A stretch of DNA of 64,000 bases from Sinonovacula constricta (GCA_007844125.1 CM017560.1:3086125-3150124); one strand, 5' to 3'. Numbered from the stretch's first letter, positions 1-14,389 are shown. Notes: generated by a model not told the origin, from the sequence alone. Numbers and translations: made by a program.

Positions 1-144
1 AGTATTTGCGTTATTGTCATTAGCAATAGTTATAAATTAGAGTAGGAATTTGTTAGGAGCTTATAATGTGCTTTTTAATACATCAAAGCGGATTACAATC
101 ATTGTAGCCACATCCAGCTATTTAGTGGAAGAATCCCCCATTTA

Positions 145-276
145 AATGTCTGGGTAGAACTACCGTCGCAAGCCAGTTGACCTTCTGCCCGAACGGGACT
201 CGAATCCACCCGGTGAAAGGTTAAGCAGTAAGAGGAGTTAAGAATCATCGACTCTACCACTACACCACGGGCGCCC
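145..276 (-). repeat. tRNA-derived SINE, family A
   Basis: Read on the minus strand, the sequence begins with a tRNA-like head: an A-box-like GTGGTGTAGTGGTAGAG, then a near-perfect B-box (GGATTCGAGTCCC) about 60 bases later. A non-tRNA body follows (AGAAGGTCAACTGGCTTGCG). The A-to-B spacing suits a Pol III internal promoter. A second copy of the B-box and body lies at 37926-38050, so this is a dispersed repeat and not a functional tRNA gene. I do not see a clean acceptor-stem pairing. Confidence is good that it is a SINE and low on its exact ends. Confidence 0.65.
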
Positions 277-2462
<2,186 letters not shown>

Positions 2463-2829
2463 GAGTTTTGTTAATAAGTAATTGGACCGTAAAAAAAGGT
2501 AAAAAGAATTCTAGAGGAAAAAAAAGATTGAAAAAAATAAAGATTATCTTTACCTCTATTTCTTGAAATGACTTTTAAGCTGTTTTCTCTTTATCAACTT
2601 AGTTAATATGTAACCTTCCTACAAACTTCACACTAAGAGATATTATTAAAACAGCAGTAAGAAAATAGTTTTCACCAACCATTACTGTCTTTTTGGTTAA
2701 GTGTTAACGAACAACTTGACATAGCAGTTTGAGTACACGCCCTATGTGATAATCAAGTGAACTCGGTGCTCAAACATACATATAAAACATAGCATGATCA
2801 TCTTGTGATGCAAATAGTTAAGAACCCGG

Positions 2830-5586
2830 TTAATCTATAGCGTACACTTTTATGTCACCATTGTCCTGCGTTACGATGATGTGACCAAACGGACTGACAC
2901 ATACAGCGATTGGCTGATGAAGTTCATCGCTGGCACTCACAACACATTTCCGGTAGTGTCCGTCTGCCGTCAGACTGTGGATAGCATGAGCAGATTTGTC
3001 TGCCAGATACACGTTTCCGTCCAAGTCCGTGCAGATTCCTCTTGGATCCTGAATCACAACAGTCATGGAGAGGTAGTCATGCTTTACATCACCATTTTTA
3101 TCAAGGTACAACAACCCGGTCTTCGTCTCGCAGTCTGACACGATTATCTCCCCGTCCATGTTGGTTGTAACATAGTATGGCCACGTGAAAAGATTTCGAC
3201 CCGGTTGGCGGTTGTCTTGCCGATATGAGTGCAGAATCTCGCCGTCTAGGGACAACACGTCAACTGATTGGTTGTTGGTGGCACAGCACGACACTACGAT
3301 AACCGTATTGTTGTTGTCAGCAGTCTCGTGGCAAGATATGCCTCTGTACTGTTTGACAGTTTTAATACGTTTCTGTAGTAACATGTTCTTCTCACCAACG
3401 GCAACAAAAACAAGAGTGGAAATTTCGGGAAGAGTAACAGCCACGTCGGACTTTTCAACATTTGCGATGCCATGTGGCCACGAGGGAAGAAGGACGTCAC
3501 ACATTACGGTTCCAGTGGCATCAAACGCTTTGATTTTCTTATTGTGAAAATCAGTTATCACCGGCGTCCCATCGCAAAGTACAGTCACATCCAGAGGCCA
3601 ACATTTCTTACTATCGTTCTCAGTGCGACCATTGAATGAACATAACAGTTGAGCGTTTGTCTTTTCTGTAATAGGCGTGGGTTTAGGTGCTTGTGGAGAT
3701 CGAGGAGACTTCGGAGAAGGCGGGGGGACGATTTCTGTTTTTCTAGCCAGAGGTGGAGATAATATACTTTCTTTTGTTCTCCTAGAAATGCCAGGAGAAA
3801 GCAGACTGTTATCAGGAGTCTTAGATCGCCTTTCTGGTCTGACAGGCGTGTCACCTCCCGTCGGTGGTCGGCCATTTACAGTACTTTGAGCACGGCGTTG
3901 TGTTGGTGGCGTCTTCGAAGTCTTCGTGGGTTGCAGGATTTGCTGAGTTTTGCGGAACTCAACAGAACTTTGTACACGTTTTGGTCGTGGAAGCGAACCT
4001 GTCGACCCCGCAGCAAGCCGTGCGCAGGTGGCCTGCTGGCGTCGTCGTAGAGACAACGTGTTCGATTTTGAATTGGCGTCAAGCATATCTTGCGAACTCA
4101 TTGAATCGCTTGATGATGCTGGTGATGCTGTTGAAAGACTAGAGCGCGATGATGCTTTTCTTGGTGTTGAATGAACCGAGTTTGAACCATTGCCGTTGGT
4201 TTGCTGAGGTGGGGTGTTTGGCGTTTGATTTGGTGGCGTTTCTTGTTGTTGTTGTTGCTTTCGTTGCTGGTGTTGCTCTTGTTCTTGCTTTTGTTCTTCT
4301 GGTGTCTTTTCCACGCGAAATGTCCCCGTTCGCTTAATTGACGTTCTCCGTACTGGAGCAATTGGCGTTCCATCTTCTCCATTCATTGGAAAACTGTCTT
4401 TGTTCATGTCTACGATATCGACAATTTTGCCCAGTGCTTTCGATTCAACCGCCCTACTTATATTTCCATCAAGAGCAAATTTGTGTCGGAATGAAAGCTT
4501 TGCAATTTTTCTTCGATTTATGCCTGTATTCATTTCAATTATCTGCTGCTTTACCTTATCAAATACAGACAGGAACTCAGAGTCGCTTCCATATTGAACA
4601 AGATGCCTGAGAAAGCGATTGGTGTTCTCGAGGTTCTTTTTAAGACCCTCAATTTCATTAAGGCGTTCTCTGACCTCTTTGACAGCATTTGCATGTTTGA
4701 CATCCAACTCCTTCAACGCAGATTTCTCCAAAACCTGCAAATGGGAATCAAGTAACTTGCGTACTTTTTTAATCTCAGTGACAAGTTCTACTTTGTTTTC
4801 TTCCAGCTCTTCTATTTCGCGAAGATGCTCCTGCTCCCAATCAGTTAATGATTTCTCTTGAGTGTCTAAATCCCGCAGAACATGTTCAGTTTCGGGTTTT
4901 AACTTTTGAGCGGAATCTGCGCATGTTTCCACCATTTCACAACGCCGGTGTTGAACAGCCACACATGTTGCACACAAGGCTACTCTGCAGTCTAGGCAGT
5001 AAAACTCTAGAAACTTATCCTTATGTTCAGAACACGGAATTTCTCTCTTTGTTTGTTGCATAGATTCCAAGGGATTAACACGGATCTCTCGCAAAGATAG
5101 AACGATGTGCTCCCTGCATGCTTTGATAACATTGTGAGCTTTAATACACGAGTCACAGAAAGACACTTTGCAATCTTGGCACCATACTTCCGCTTTTGCT
5201 GGTTTCTGACCCTGAACTGTACGAGCGCTGCATGACTCGCAGATTTGTTCTGCTTTGTGCATGTCAATTTTCTCCATGAGGTTTGAAATCATGTAATTGT
5301 CAGAATATCCACTGATAATTCTACTCCCGTCCTCCGAGCACACGAAGTCTGTATCAGTCTTGCAGACGGGGCAAGTGAAAATGACGGTGCCTTGTTTCTG
5401 GTCACTGTGTCCGTTTTGAGACACAGTTTCCAGAGGTTTGGTCATTTGTACAAACTCCAAAAGGCAATGTCCACAGAACGTGTGAAGGCATGGAAGCAGT
5501 TTGGGATCTTTGTAATGTTCAGAGCAGATTGGACAGACGAGAAACTCTTCCTTGATCTGCTGCAAGGATGACATGACCGTTGTCAT
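2830..5586 (-). CDS. TRIM-NHL-like E3 ubiquitin ligase (RING, two B-boxes, coiled coil, NHL-like propeller)
   Basis: Predicted RING E3 ubiquitin ligase of the tripartite-motif family, 918 residues, expected to be cytoplasmic. The RING ligands are C18, C21, C33, H35, C38, C41, C72 and C75; the gap between the two halves is longer than usual. B-box 1 spans about 116-160 (C116, C119, C136, C139, C144, C147, H160). B-box 2 spans about 185-216 (C185, H188, C197, C200, C205, C208, H213). A charged coiled coil runs about 225-325. Residues 428-640 are a low-complexity linker rich in Gln, Ser, Pro and basic residues, with many SP/TP sites. The C-terminal part (about 645-918) has NHL/beta-propeller-like strands (GNVYLADKSAHAIHSL; GEIIVSD). 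I see no filamin domain. The CDS has no introns. The start has G at -3 and lies 17 codons before the first RING cysteine, as expected. Which vertebrate TRIM is closest (TRIM2/3, 56 or 71) cannot be settled by eye; lineage-specific expansion of such genes is known in bivalves. Confidence 0.93.
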   Translation of the reverse strand: MTTVMSSLQQIKEEFLVCPICSEHYKDPKLLPCLHTFCGHCLLEFVQMTKPLETVSQNGHSDQKQGTVIFTCPVCKTDTDFVCSEDGSRIISGYSDNYMISNLMEKIDMHKAEQICESCSARTVQGQKPAKAEVWCQDCKVSFCDSCIKAHNVIKACREHIVLSLREIRVNPLESMQQTKREIPCSEHKDKFLEFYCLDCRVALCATCVAVQHRRCEMVETCADSAQKLKPETEHVLRDLDTQEKSLTDWEQEHLREIEELEENKVELVTEIKKVRKLLDSHLQVLEKSALKELDVKHANAVKEVRERLNEIEGLKKNLENTNRFLRHLVQYGSDSEFLSVFDKVKQQIIEMNTGINRRKIAKLSFRHKFALDGNISRAVESKALGKIVDIVDMNKDSFPMNGEDGTPIAPVRRTSIKRTGTFRVEKTPEEQKQEQEQHQQRKQQQQQETPPNQTPNTPPQQTNGNGSNSVHSTPRKASSRSSLSTASPASSSDSMSSQDMLDANSKSNTLSLRRRQQATCARLAAGSTGSLPRPKRVQSSVEFRKTQQILQPTKTSKTPPTQRRAQSTVNGRPPTGGDTPVRPERRSKTPDNSLLSPGISRRTKESILSPPLARKTEIVPPPSPKSPRSPQAPKPTPITEKTNAQLLCSFNGRTENDSKKCWPLDVTVLCDGTPVITDFHNKKIKAFDATGTVMCDVLLPSWPHGIANVEKSDVAVTLPEISTLVFVAVGEKNMLLQKRIKTVKQYRGISCHETADNNNTVIVVSCCATNNQSVDVLSLDGEILHSYRQDNRQPGRNLFTWPYYVTTNMDGEIIVSDCETKTGLLYLDKNGDVKHDYLSMTVVIQDPRGICTDLDGNVYLADKSAHAIHSLTADGHYRKCVVSASDELHQPIAVCVSPFGHIIVTQDNGDIKVYAID

Positions 5587-5649
5587 GGCTGAGGGCCTTG
5601 CTCAAATCCACCAAACTCTTTATGTGTCAAGTTTTTGTCCTAGCTTCAC
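5587..5649 (-). other. 5' leader of the TRIM gene with upstream splice acceptor
   Basis: Reading the minus strand towards the TRIM start, CTATGTTTCAG precedes GTGAAGCTAG at 5649/5650. This is a plausible 3' splice site, so the intronless CDS probably has a spliced non-coding leader. The matching donor and first exon were not identified in the AT-rich sequence above 5650. Confidence 0.45.
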
Positions 5650-5652
5650 CTG

Positions 5653-6590
5653 AAACATAGATAAAACCTAAGAGTGATTGTTTGACAGTACATGGGTTTA
5701 ATAAGAAGTCTGAAAAAAAAAATAATGTAAAAATATCACATTTGTTTTCTGACTTCTGTATAAAATTAAATTCATATATCATTTCTACATATTTTCACTA
5801 CATACACCGCTGCTAGCTTCCTTTAGACTTATAAGCTTACAATAGTTTCCGCGTTTTGAAAATGGCGCTATATAAACATTGTACATGTACACAATACTAA
5901 GCATATATGAAGTGTTTTCATTCAAAATTCAGTCCATTCTTTTGATATTGAAAATCAGCAGCACTTAAAAACAATTCGACCATGAATTAAAGCGTTCAAT
6001 GAACGTTCTTATTAAAATATCTGAATTGTATCAATACAAATCGACATTATTCAAATACTTGGTTTCAACACAACGTAAAAACCGTGCACTGTTATTTAAT
6101 AAGAAATGTTTCGAGTTTCAAATTTTACTACAATGTCCAACAGATTTGAAAGATGATGCCAAACAATGCGGTTAACCTCTGGATTTTTTCCGGATGGTTC
6201 TTTTGTGTACATTTGTATCCGAGAGTAGTGTAAGATAATCCCTTCTAATCGTGCCTTGACCCTTCGCTATCTACAAGGGGTGTAAGTAATTAGTGAGTAA
6301 AAATGGAGAGCCAATGACAATATATATCGAAATAGTCGAAATGTAAAATTGTTCAGATGGAGGTGAGTTTTATTTACAAAAGCTTAGTGTCATATTTCAG
6401 TAAGGAGTCTTTTGTGTCCTTGACAATTGCTATGGTGTCCACAGGAGGTTTATTTATGCCAGAAGAGTATTACAATTCAATACTGTATGTTGTTTATCTC
6501 TTTTACACTTTAAATGATGTATTAATACACAAATCAGTGAATAAAAAGTCCATTATTTATTGCTGTTTTCGTTTACTGCTGCGTTTGTTA
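5653..6590. other. Non-coding stretch upstream of the TRIM gene
   Basis: AT-rich sequence that should contain the TRIM 5' intron, first exon and promoter, none of which can be located with confidence. TGTACATGTACA near 5879 is a perfect 12-base palindrome. The 99-codon plus-strand frame starting at 6357 shows no domain. Confidence 0.4.
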
Positions 6591-6593
6591 TTG

Positions 6594-7025
6594 CGGTCAA
6601 ATATAAATACTAGTTTGTATGGATATTGTATATCGGCTGGAATACTGTACTTGTAAAGTGTATCGCTTAGGTCTTATACATGTTGTTGGCCAAGTCCTTT
6701 CGTTTGACTACGTTGCGTTTAGATTCGGTATCGGAAATATCGTTGTTGCAGATTCGATAAAGACTCCTATTTGATATAAATGTATTATACACCCAATGAA
6801 GTGGTAATATGAAAATCCACACATTTTAAGTCCAGTTTACAACATTGTTTCAGATTGTTACGTAGCCAAATATAAATACCAATCTGTATGGACATAGTAC
6901 AATCGACTGGAATAATTGTAAAGTGTATCGCTAAGGTCTTCATATATTTTGTAGCCAACTCCTTTCATTCGCCATCGTTGAATTTAGATCCGGTTTTGGA
7001 AGTAACATTGTAACAGTTCATGAAT
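6594..7025 (+). repeat. Diverged tandem duplication, period about 269 bp
   Basis: CAAATATAAATAC at 6598 recurs at 6867. The flanking text also recurs in the same order (GTATGGA, GGCTGGAATA/GACTGGAATA, TTGTAAAGTGTATCGCT, AGGTCTT, CCTTTC). Similarity then fades after about 160 bases in each copy. I recognise no coding potential. This is an old local duplication or two adjacent copies of an unknown dispersed repeat. Confidence 0.6.
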
Positions 7026-7029
7026 GCAA

Positions 7030-10000
7030 TTTCGCTTGACAAAAGGCGTGACCTTGTCATGTGTATGACCAGTACGAGTATTTGCAGTGGTGTTGTGTAC
7101 ATTGCCATTATATTTCATTTTCTTTCTGCTTAGCTCAAGTTATAAAAAGAATACATCAAAGTTATTTTGGCAAAATTGTCAGTCGTTTAATGACTGTAAG
7201 ACAAACCCTTTCCTTTGACATTGTGTCGCTCGTTCACTCTCCCCCACCTCATTCTCACTATCGCACCTGGATGAAAGTGTGGCAGTTTAGGCACAATCAC
7301 ACCCTTTCAGTTGAGCTTTCAATATCCATTTCTAGCTTTATTTTTTGCTAAATCTTAATCAGAACATTAACCAAATAACATTTCACAGGGTAACAAACAT
7401 ATGAGTACGGTTATTAAACGGCTGTTTGTAATGATGGCCTATTAACGACGGTGTATATTCACACATGTCTTGTACTTACCTATGATGTTAAGGCACACTG
7501 TTACGCTCAGATGGCATTGTATTCGTAATGTCTTCACTTGTCTTCACTGAACCATGGAGTCCTCACTGAAATTAGAATTTTGAAATATGGCCTTACACAA
7601 ACGTAGCAAAACTATGGGAACAAAGCACAGATGTTCACTATTTTTACATATATCTTTAACAATGTAAGGTGTATATAACGAAAGAGAAAGTTGCTAAAAG
7701 AGGAAAAGGCACGCAATCAGCATATGTATAGACATTGCTTTGTCATGATTGTTACCGCCTTCTTCTTACTTCATAATATCATCATCATCATCACCACCAC
7801 CACCACCACCGCCATCATCAGCATCATCATCACCACCACCATCATTATCACCATCATCAACATAAACAACAACATAATCCCCTAACCGTCCCCTCCGCCT
7901 CCTTTTAAATATCATCATATGCTCCTCGTTCTCCTCCTCCTCATCATCTCGTCATCATAATAATCACAATTATCAACATAAACTCGTACCATGTTTTACA
8001 CATTTAAGATCAGATGTAAATATAATCAAAGCATATATGTTTAGGATTGTTAATATTGCTTCATCAAATTTATTAAAATATGACTCATCCGGTATATACA
8101 TACATTTAAATAGATCTTGCGCGTATGCACAGAACGCAGGAATGTAAACTGCGCAGTACATGCACTGCACACACAACTACTGATCACATGAGCTTAATAA
8201 CACTTATCAAAACGAAATCATTTCATGTCGCTTTGAAAAAAAATCCCATTGACCTTCAGGAGATGGTTGTTGACTTTGCATGTAACAACTTAAATGGCAG
8301 TGCGGGTTATTCGGTTCATATACAAAATTACTCTAAATTGCTTTACATTTGCAAGATAGTTTTATCGATTTGCTTTAAAGTAGGTATAAGTGGGTATTTT
8401 CGATATCATTTTAAGGAGATATAAGGACATTTCGGTTTATGTTTGCAGATTACGGATGATGTATTTATCTCTTCAAGTAGTACTGCCTTTGTATTATGGA
8501 GAAACTGTTCAATAATAACAAGCCTCAGTTTTATGGTTTGCAATGAAAGATATATTGATGGTTTTCACATAAAAGCAAACAAAAGCATTACATTTTGCAT
8601 AAATGGAGCATAAATACGACTCAATAAAATTATGCATGAATGAAACACACAATTACTATGAGTAAAACTTACTACACAAAGGTCGATTAACACCACACCT
8701 TAAAGAGCAGTATATTCCGAACAGTTATCGAGATATCAGCTTCTTTCATAATGTTAACAAAACAAAACGAACAATCTGCAAGTTTAGTCTGATCATCCAC
8801 TTTTATGCTTCCAGGTAAGTAAACTTTGAAATGTGCTTAAAAAACTCAGAAATGACGTGAGCCATCAAAATAGATATTTTAAAAAAACTTAAACAAAACT
8901 AGATGGGAAATTATTTTTTCTAGTTTGAGAGCAACATTTATTCGGAATGTAAAGTGAGAACAGTGTAGGGCCTACATCTAATGCTGGTATGTGTTTGTGC
9001 TCCAATATATCAAGCGATAACATCAATACAATTTAAACGTTTGTAAAGAAACCACGGCATTATTGTGTTTTTGCAGTCATCAAATGTTGTAAAACTTGTA
9101 GTCTGCGGTTACATTAACTCAGCAAAACTGTGAGAAAGGTGTAAGAGTGAAATATTTGCATGATTTCATTTTGCAATTTATTTCAGACCAAGTCACAAAA
9201 CCACAGGTGTTCGTATAAGCAAAATCAAATGTCATACATATCGACAATTGATATCCGACGAAATAACTGAAAAATGTTAACTCAACTGGGAATGTTATCA
9301 TGTAGCGACATTTAATTCAAATAGAAAAATGTCAAAGAGAGACATGATTACGATTTGGGATGAACAATGCGAAAGAGGAAGGTGAAGAATGAAAGTCTGA
9401 GTGGAGAAAGAAAAAGATGTGTTGGTAGAAAGATAACAGCATAGATATACATAAGCTACCTTTGTGAAATCCATTAAGAACTTCCAACACCATTCAATCC
9501 GTAAGAAATGTACACGATCTAACTAAAAGGTAACGTCTGCACTCGAAAGACGTTTTTGTTTGTTTGTTGTCATAGATTTACACTCAAAGTCAGGACCTCT
9601 AACGGGGTCATGTTTGGAATGAATGGGGGAGATTTCAGAAATTATCAATCCTTTTGTTGTTGTATTCACTTCTGTTATATTCCAGCGAGACAATGGAATC
9701 TCTAAACATTATTCTGATCAGCTTAATCTGGACAAGATTAAATCAAGATTAAACAACGATTAGTGTTATAAATAATGGAAACTTGTTATAACATGGTTTA
9801 AAGACCGCACAGGCGCCAGTGATGATCCTAAATGACACGGATACTTATTGAAGTTAACGGATTATGCCAAGGTGTTACGATCAGGATACACCTGACGGCT
9901 AACGAATTAAACATTTCAACAGTAAAGTCTATTTTAATAAACGAAATAAAATTAAATTCATACAAAATAATGATAAAGTAGACAACAAAAGAACTTACAA

Positions 10001-10300
10001 CACAGATGTACAAGTTAAACATGCTTCAGATGTTTAGAATGATAAAGTTGGACAAATTAAAGTAGAAGGAGAAAGTTTAAACAGCATGACCAGTAATAAA
10101 TGCCCTTTTCAACTTTTTCTGTTGTGTAGAGATTTAAGTCTTTCCCCAATCAAAATTATCAGAGTAACGCCGAATTGCTACGAACAATAATGTATAACCT
10201 GACATAGGCTCAGCACGTAACAAGTTTGAGCAATAAACTTGCAAAACGATTGAGTGTTGTAAAACATTGAAAACAAAGCAATAACTACTGCTCTTAATGT
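7030..10300. other. Intergenic sequence, no gene seen
   Basis: AT-rich sequence. ATC and CAC triplet runs lie at about 7778-7860, with further ATC-rich text to about 7980. Open frames are under 100 codons and show no recognisable domain. I see no RNA gene. Confidence 0.45.
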
Positions 10301-10308
10301 TGATGGTG

Positions 10309-10309
10309 A

Positions 10310-10363
<54 letters not shown>

Positions 10364-10427
10364 AATCATCACCATTAGCATCATCATCATCACCCTCTTC
10401 GTTCTCATCCTCAATGTCATCATCATT

Positions 10428-10473
<46 letters not shown>

Positions 10474-10560
10474 ACAGCAACAACATCACCATCAGCAGCA
10501 GCACCTCCTCATCCTCAATCTTAATGTCAGCATCATCAGCCGCAGCAGCTTCACCATCAA
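10309..10560. repeat. (ATC)n microsatellite region
   Basis: Two long ATC runs (about 10311-10365 and 10418-10472) joined by imperfect ATC/CAC/CTC text. It is followed at 10558-10588 by a short motif that also follows the ATC run at 51448-51480, so the pair may belong to a dispersed repeat. The minus-strand poly-Met frame is an artefact. Confidence 0.9.
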
Positions 10561-10822
10561 TGGTGAGTGCCCGTGGCCATTAAGCCATCATCATAAGGTG
10601 CGTTTTTATCATCATCATTGTCGTTGTCCTCATCAAAATTATCCCCACCTTTACTGCCACCCCTTTCGTCATAACAACTACAACTAATACAAGCACCATC
10701 AACATTATTACTGTCGTTATCTACCAATACTCTGCTTCACAGTTAACCCAGCCTGTATTCATTAAGTTGATTAGTAATCATGACCTTCATAGCATGCTAA
10801 GTGTAGTTCATCAGGCTGGAGA

Positions 10823-11082
10823 CAGGGATGGAAAGAGGGGGGGGGGGAGGGGATGCCCCCACCCACCAACAACCAGAAGAGTAGAGTTGTGCAAAGATAT
10901 TCATGTACGCTAAAGACATACTTAGCTTTTAAAGTAAACTTTGTCTGTATGTTGACTGCTTAGGGGAGTTAGGGATCCCTTACTGTGTATATATATCTAA
11001 TATTTACTGCGATAAAGTTGAACTGATCTTGATTCATACCCACCCCCCCCCTCGACACCATTTTTTCTAGGATCCGCCCATG
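10823..11082 (+). mobile_element. hAT-like MITE, copy 1 (260 bp)
   Basis: Bounded by CAGGGATGGA on the left and GGATCCGCCCATG on the right, which are imperfect inverted ends. Flanking 8-mers GCTGGAGA (10815-10822) and GTTGGAGA (11083-11090) match at 7 of 8 bases, as an 8-bp hAT target duplication would. Inside are a G-run, GAGTAGAGTTGTG, TTAAAGTAAACTTTGTCTG and a C-run near the right end. Copies in this window are at 18331 (inverted) and 40191. No transposase is encoded. Confidence 0.75.
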
Positions 11083-11514
11083 GTTGGAGATATAACCATG
11101 AACCATCACAGCTGTAGGTCTCTAATCCTGCTTAGAGTGAATTGTCCAGGCTTATGCAAACAATGCGGATTCAAATAAGTCCGCTCTCCCTGCACGGACC
11201 TGGCTGATCAGGGCCTGCTCTATTTGCTGAAGAGACGACTCTTGCTCTATGTATAGTTAAATTGGCAATCATAAAGAATATGTAATTGTACACATTACCA
11301 AATGCAGCCGGCTCGAATCAATTGCACTGCGAATCACAGATAACCTTGGCGTTTACGAAACACAGACAACCTGGGCGTATTTATGTACCTACGCTACATT
11401 ATGCATTGTGTTCACTGCGCGCATTTTCGTTGTAATCATATGACAAGTTCACCGAAAACAAGCGCTTGAAAGCACATTGTTGCTATGTATAGTTCCGATT
11501 GTAGCTGTATTTAC

Positions 11515-12008
11515 AGGTGGTATCCGAAAGTTTAAAACAAAAATCTGTTCATTAAACAACCAAATAAGTTATTGTTACCTGAACACCTCTCGTGAAATGC
11601 TGTTTATTGATGTCCAACACTTGTGTAAAAAGTGAACTTTAACGACACAATCGTCAATACAAAAATCTATTTCCTATCTGAGCCACGCTGCACAGTTAGC
11701 TATCATTAAACTAAGATAACCATGTGACCACGTACGATTTAGCTCATTCACATCATCCGCTCTGACGTAGATGTCTATTTGAGCAGGTATCCGACTCGTT
11801 CTTGTCTATTGATTTAAAAAGTATGAGCATTTTAAGTGGTAATTAACGTATTTACTAATCTTAAAATTGAGATACTGTTTACAATCGTCTATGCTTGGAC
11901 TAAATAATGATCTTTCTGCAGAAACTATGAATACATATCCCAAACAGTGATCAGTTATTGTTACATACATTTGTATATTTGACATGGGCAAACTGTCGGA
12001 TATCGCCT
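11515..12008 (-). mobile_element. TTAA-site MITE family, copy 1 (reverse orientation)
   Basis: Left end AGGTGGTATCCGA and right end CGGATATCGCCT are inverted copies of each other. The flanks are TTAC and TTAA. The body includes CTGTTTATTGATGTCC, CCTATCTGAGCCACGCTG and CTCTGACGTAGATGTC, all shared in reverse complement with the copy at 13072. About 494 bp, with no coding capacity. Confidence 0.8.
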
Positions 12009-12012
12009 TTAA

Positions 12013-13067
12013 ATCTAACGTTAAATGTCTAGTAAGTAGATAACGCAGAGTTTAAAGGCGGGAACGCCGATTGTTCATCTATAAGGACTATACGGATAAT
12101 TTATCACAATACCAAATAAAACTTTGTTCGTGTATTTGCTTGTCATTTAACAGTCGTATGACTTAACGGGCTTTATGGCAATTATATTTCAGGCAACTTA
12201 ATATGAAAGTCAAAAGGTATCGCAAAAATAGAGAAATAATTGATAGGCATAAACGTCTGCACACTGTAGAAGGGGCAAATAAACATAAATACATGTTCTA
12301 TAGTCGATAAGACACCCACACATGATCTAACTTGTGCAAATAATTATGGCAGGAAAGAATACGGTTTTTAAATAAACATTTTTTTAGCAAAGGTAATTTA
12401 CTAAAGGATTGTAGACACACATATAATAATGCATACATTAAAATAATAAATGTAGTTTGATCGAACTACAATAATCAACCAAAAACCTTCCCAGAGAGTT
12501 CATACATGCCTTATGATACGATACCTTAACATTACGCAATCTAGGCATGCTATGCACGATTGATTAGACTAACGCAAATAGTGAAGGCGCAGATCAGCTT
12601 ACTGAAGGCTGATAAGAAATCTACATTTGTTGATGCCCAGTCTTTACTCTATATTATGTAACATATGCGTGTACTTGTACAAATATTAAGAATTTAGTAC
12701 ATTTTATTGATACTTAGTTTAACTGACAGTAAGCAGAAAAATTCTTAAAACATGTACAGTTTCTGAGTCATACGATATAATATCAATTTGTTGTCTGTTC
12801 GTCTCACACGACTGAAGTTTATGCAAACGTTTCTAATCAATCTTCATTAACTTATTGTTTCATGGTACTTTGGCCTACGGTTGACATCGCACCCAATCCC
12901 TAACCATACTCTCCATCAAGTGAATGATGGATCTATTGTAGTGATAATTAATTGTCCACACATTTGTTTTATCTTGTTATCAGAATATACTAATGTTTGT
13001 TTGACAGGCACGTCTCGCTAGAGTAACATTTCACTACATATGGACATCAAATTTAAGTGAAAAACTG
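12013..13067. other. Intergenic sequence, no feature seen
   Basis: AT-rich sequence between two oppositely oriented copies of the TTAA-site MITE family. No open frame of note, no tandem repeat and no RNA gene recognised. Confidence 0.45.
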
Positions 13068-13071
13068 TTAA

Positions 13072-13569
13072 AGGCGATATCCGACAGTTTACCTATGTCA
13101 GATACATAGAACAATATCAAACCACTACTTTGGGGAATTTGGGTATAATTTTTGTATAAACCTATACCTTTGTTTTAAAAAATATGATTCTGAACAAAAA
13201 CTAAATTGTCAGACAGAACTAATTGCGAAAGAATCAATCTGAATTGTGTATACTTTCCAGCTGTGTAAAAAGCTCGATAGCGGACTCTTCTTAAAATAGA
13301 TATCGACGTCAGATCAGATTACCCGGATGATTATAACGTGATGTCATAAGTGAGTGGTCAGGTGGTTTTCCCAGTTCAAAAATAGCTTTCTCTGCAGCGT
13401 GGCTCGGATAGGAAATACCTCTTTGCAATAGCGAGTGGTTATTTATGCTTGACTGATACACAGATCTAGGACATCAATAAACAGCATTTTGCAGGACCTT
13501 TTCAGGTAGTACCAACTTATTTGGTTATTTGAGAAAAGATATTTTGGTCTAAACTGTCGGCTACCACAT
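13072..13569 (+). mobile_element. TTAA-site MITE family, copy 2 (complete)
   Basis: Starts AGGCGATATCCGACAGTTT, ends AAACTGTCGGCTACCAC, and is flanked on both sides by TTAA (13068-13071 and 13570-13573). The ends are inverted repeats of about 19 bp. The internal ATATCGACGTCAGA contains a palindromic GACGTC, and CTCTGCAGCGTGGCTC is shared with the other copies. At 498 bp it is too short for a transposase, so it would have been mobilised by an unseen autonomous element. A TTAA target is typical of piggyBac-type transposons, but the ends do not start with the usual CCC, so the superfamily is uncertain. Confidence 0.85.
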
Positions 13570-13573
13570 TTAA

Positions 13574-14388
13574 TACACATCATATTTGATATGAGTTTGT
13601 AATTGAAATATACAACTCACACTACTGCTCTTAAAGGTAATGGGCTATACAACCCGAACTGACACCACAATTCAAACTATATAACTGTTACAAACATACT
13701 GTTGTATAGGGATTAGCTAATCTAAGAAAATTGCGTAATCTTTATTGATCAGCTACATTAAGTTCCTAACACTTACCAAATGATTGTTTAATTAACTATA
13801 GACTCTCCGATATTTGAAATGCGCCATATGGCGCCTTAACATTATAGCGATTAATACTTAGCCACGGAAGTCAACAGTCAACGTAAACAAGATCATGTCG
13901 CGCCTACATAATTTTAAACTTTTGAAGAACCACATGTATAAGGATGCACCTTATGCAGTATAATTTATGATTGAGGTCGGGAGTCGGTGTTCATCCACAC
14001 ATTCTAGCCGCACTGTTATGTAATAATTTCTCAGGTGTATACAAGCCCTTGCCATGCCCTCAAGGTATGCATAGCTGGGGAGCTTGGAGCAATTACATTA
14101 CGCATAGAGCTAATTGTAGAGCTACCATCGAGCTCAAATAAAAAGGAGCGTCAACATATTGAGGACAGAATTTCACTTTAGGTCACTTAGAGGAATTTCT
14201 TGAATTTCGGATTGATAGTCTCACAAACTACGACTACAAAGTATTTCTTGATTTTCGAGATAACTGTTGTGCAACCTATGTAGGCCTACTTCAAAGAAAC
14301 TCGTGACTTTCCAGTTAACGGTAATCCAAACTATGTACTACAAAACCATTTTATGTTCGGTTAAACTGCCGTCCAAAGTATGTATTAG
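13574..14388. other. Intergenic sequence, no feature seen
   Basis: AT-rich. ATGCGCCATATGGCGCC near 13817 holds a perfect palindrome (GGCGCCATATGGCGCC on one phase, imperfect at the edges). No gene or tandem array recognised. Confidence 0.4.
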
Positions 14389-14389
14389 T

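Noticed and set aside
145..276. A functional tRNA gene
   Set aside because: A and B boxes are present, but acceptor and anticodon stems do not pair convincingly and a second, headless copy at 37929 shows it is a dispersed SINE.
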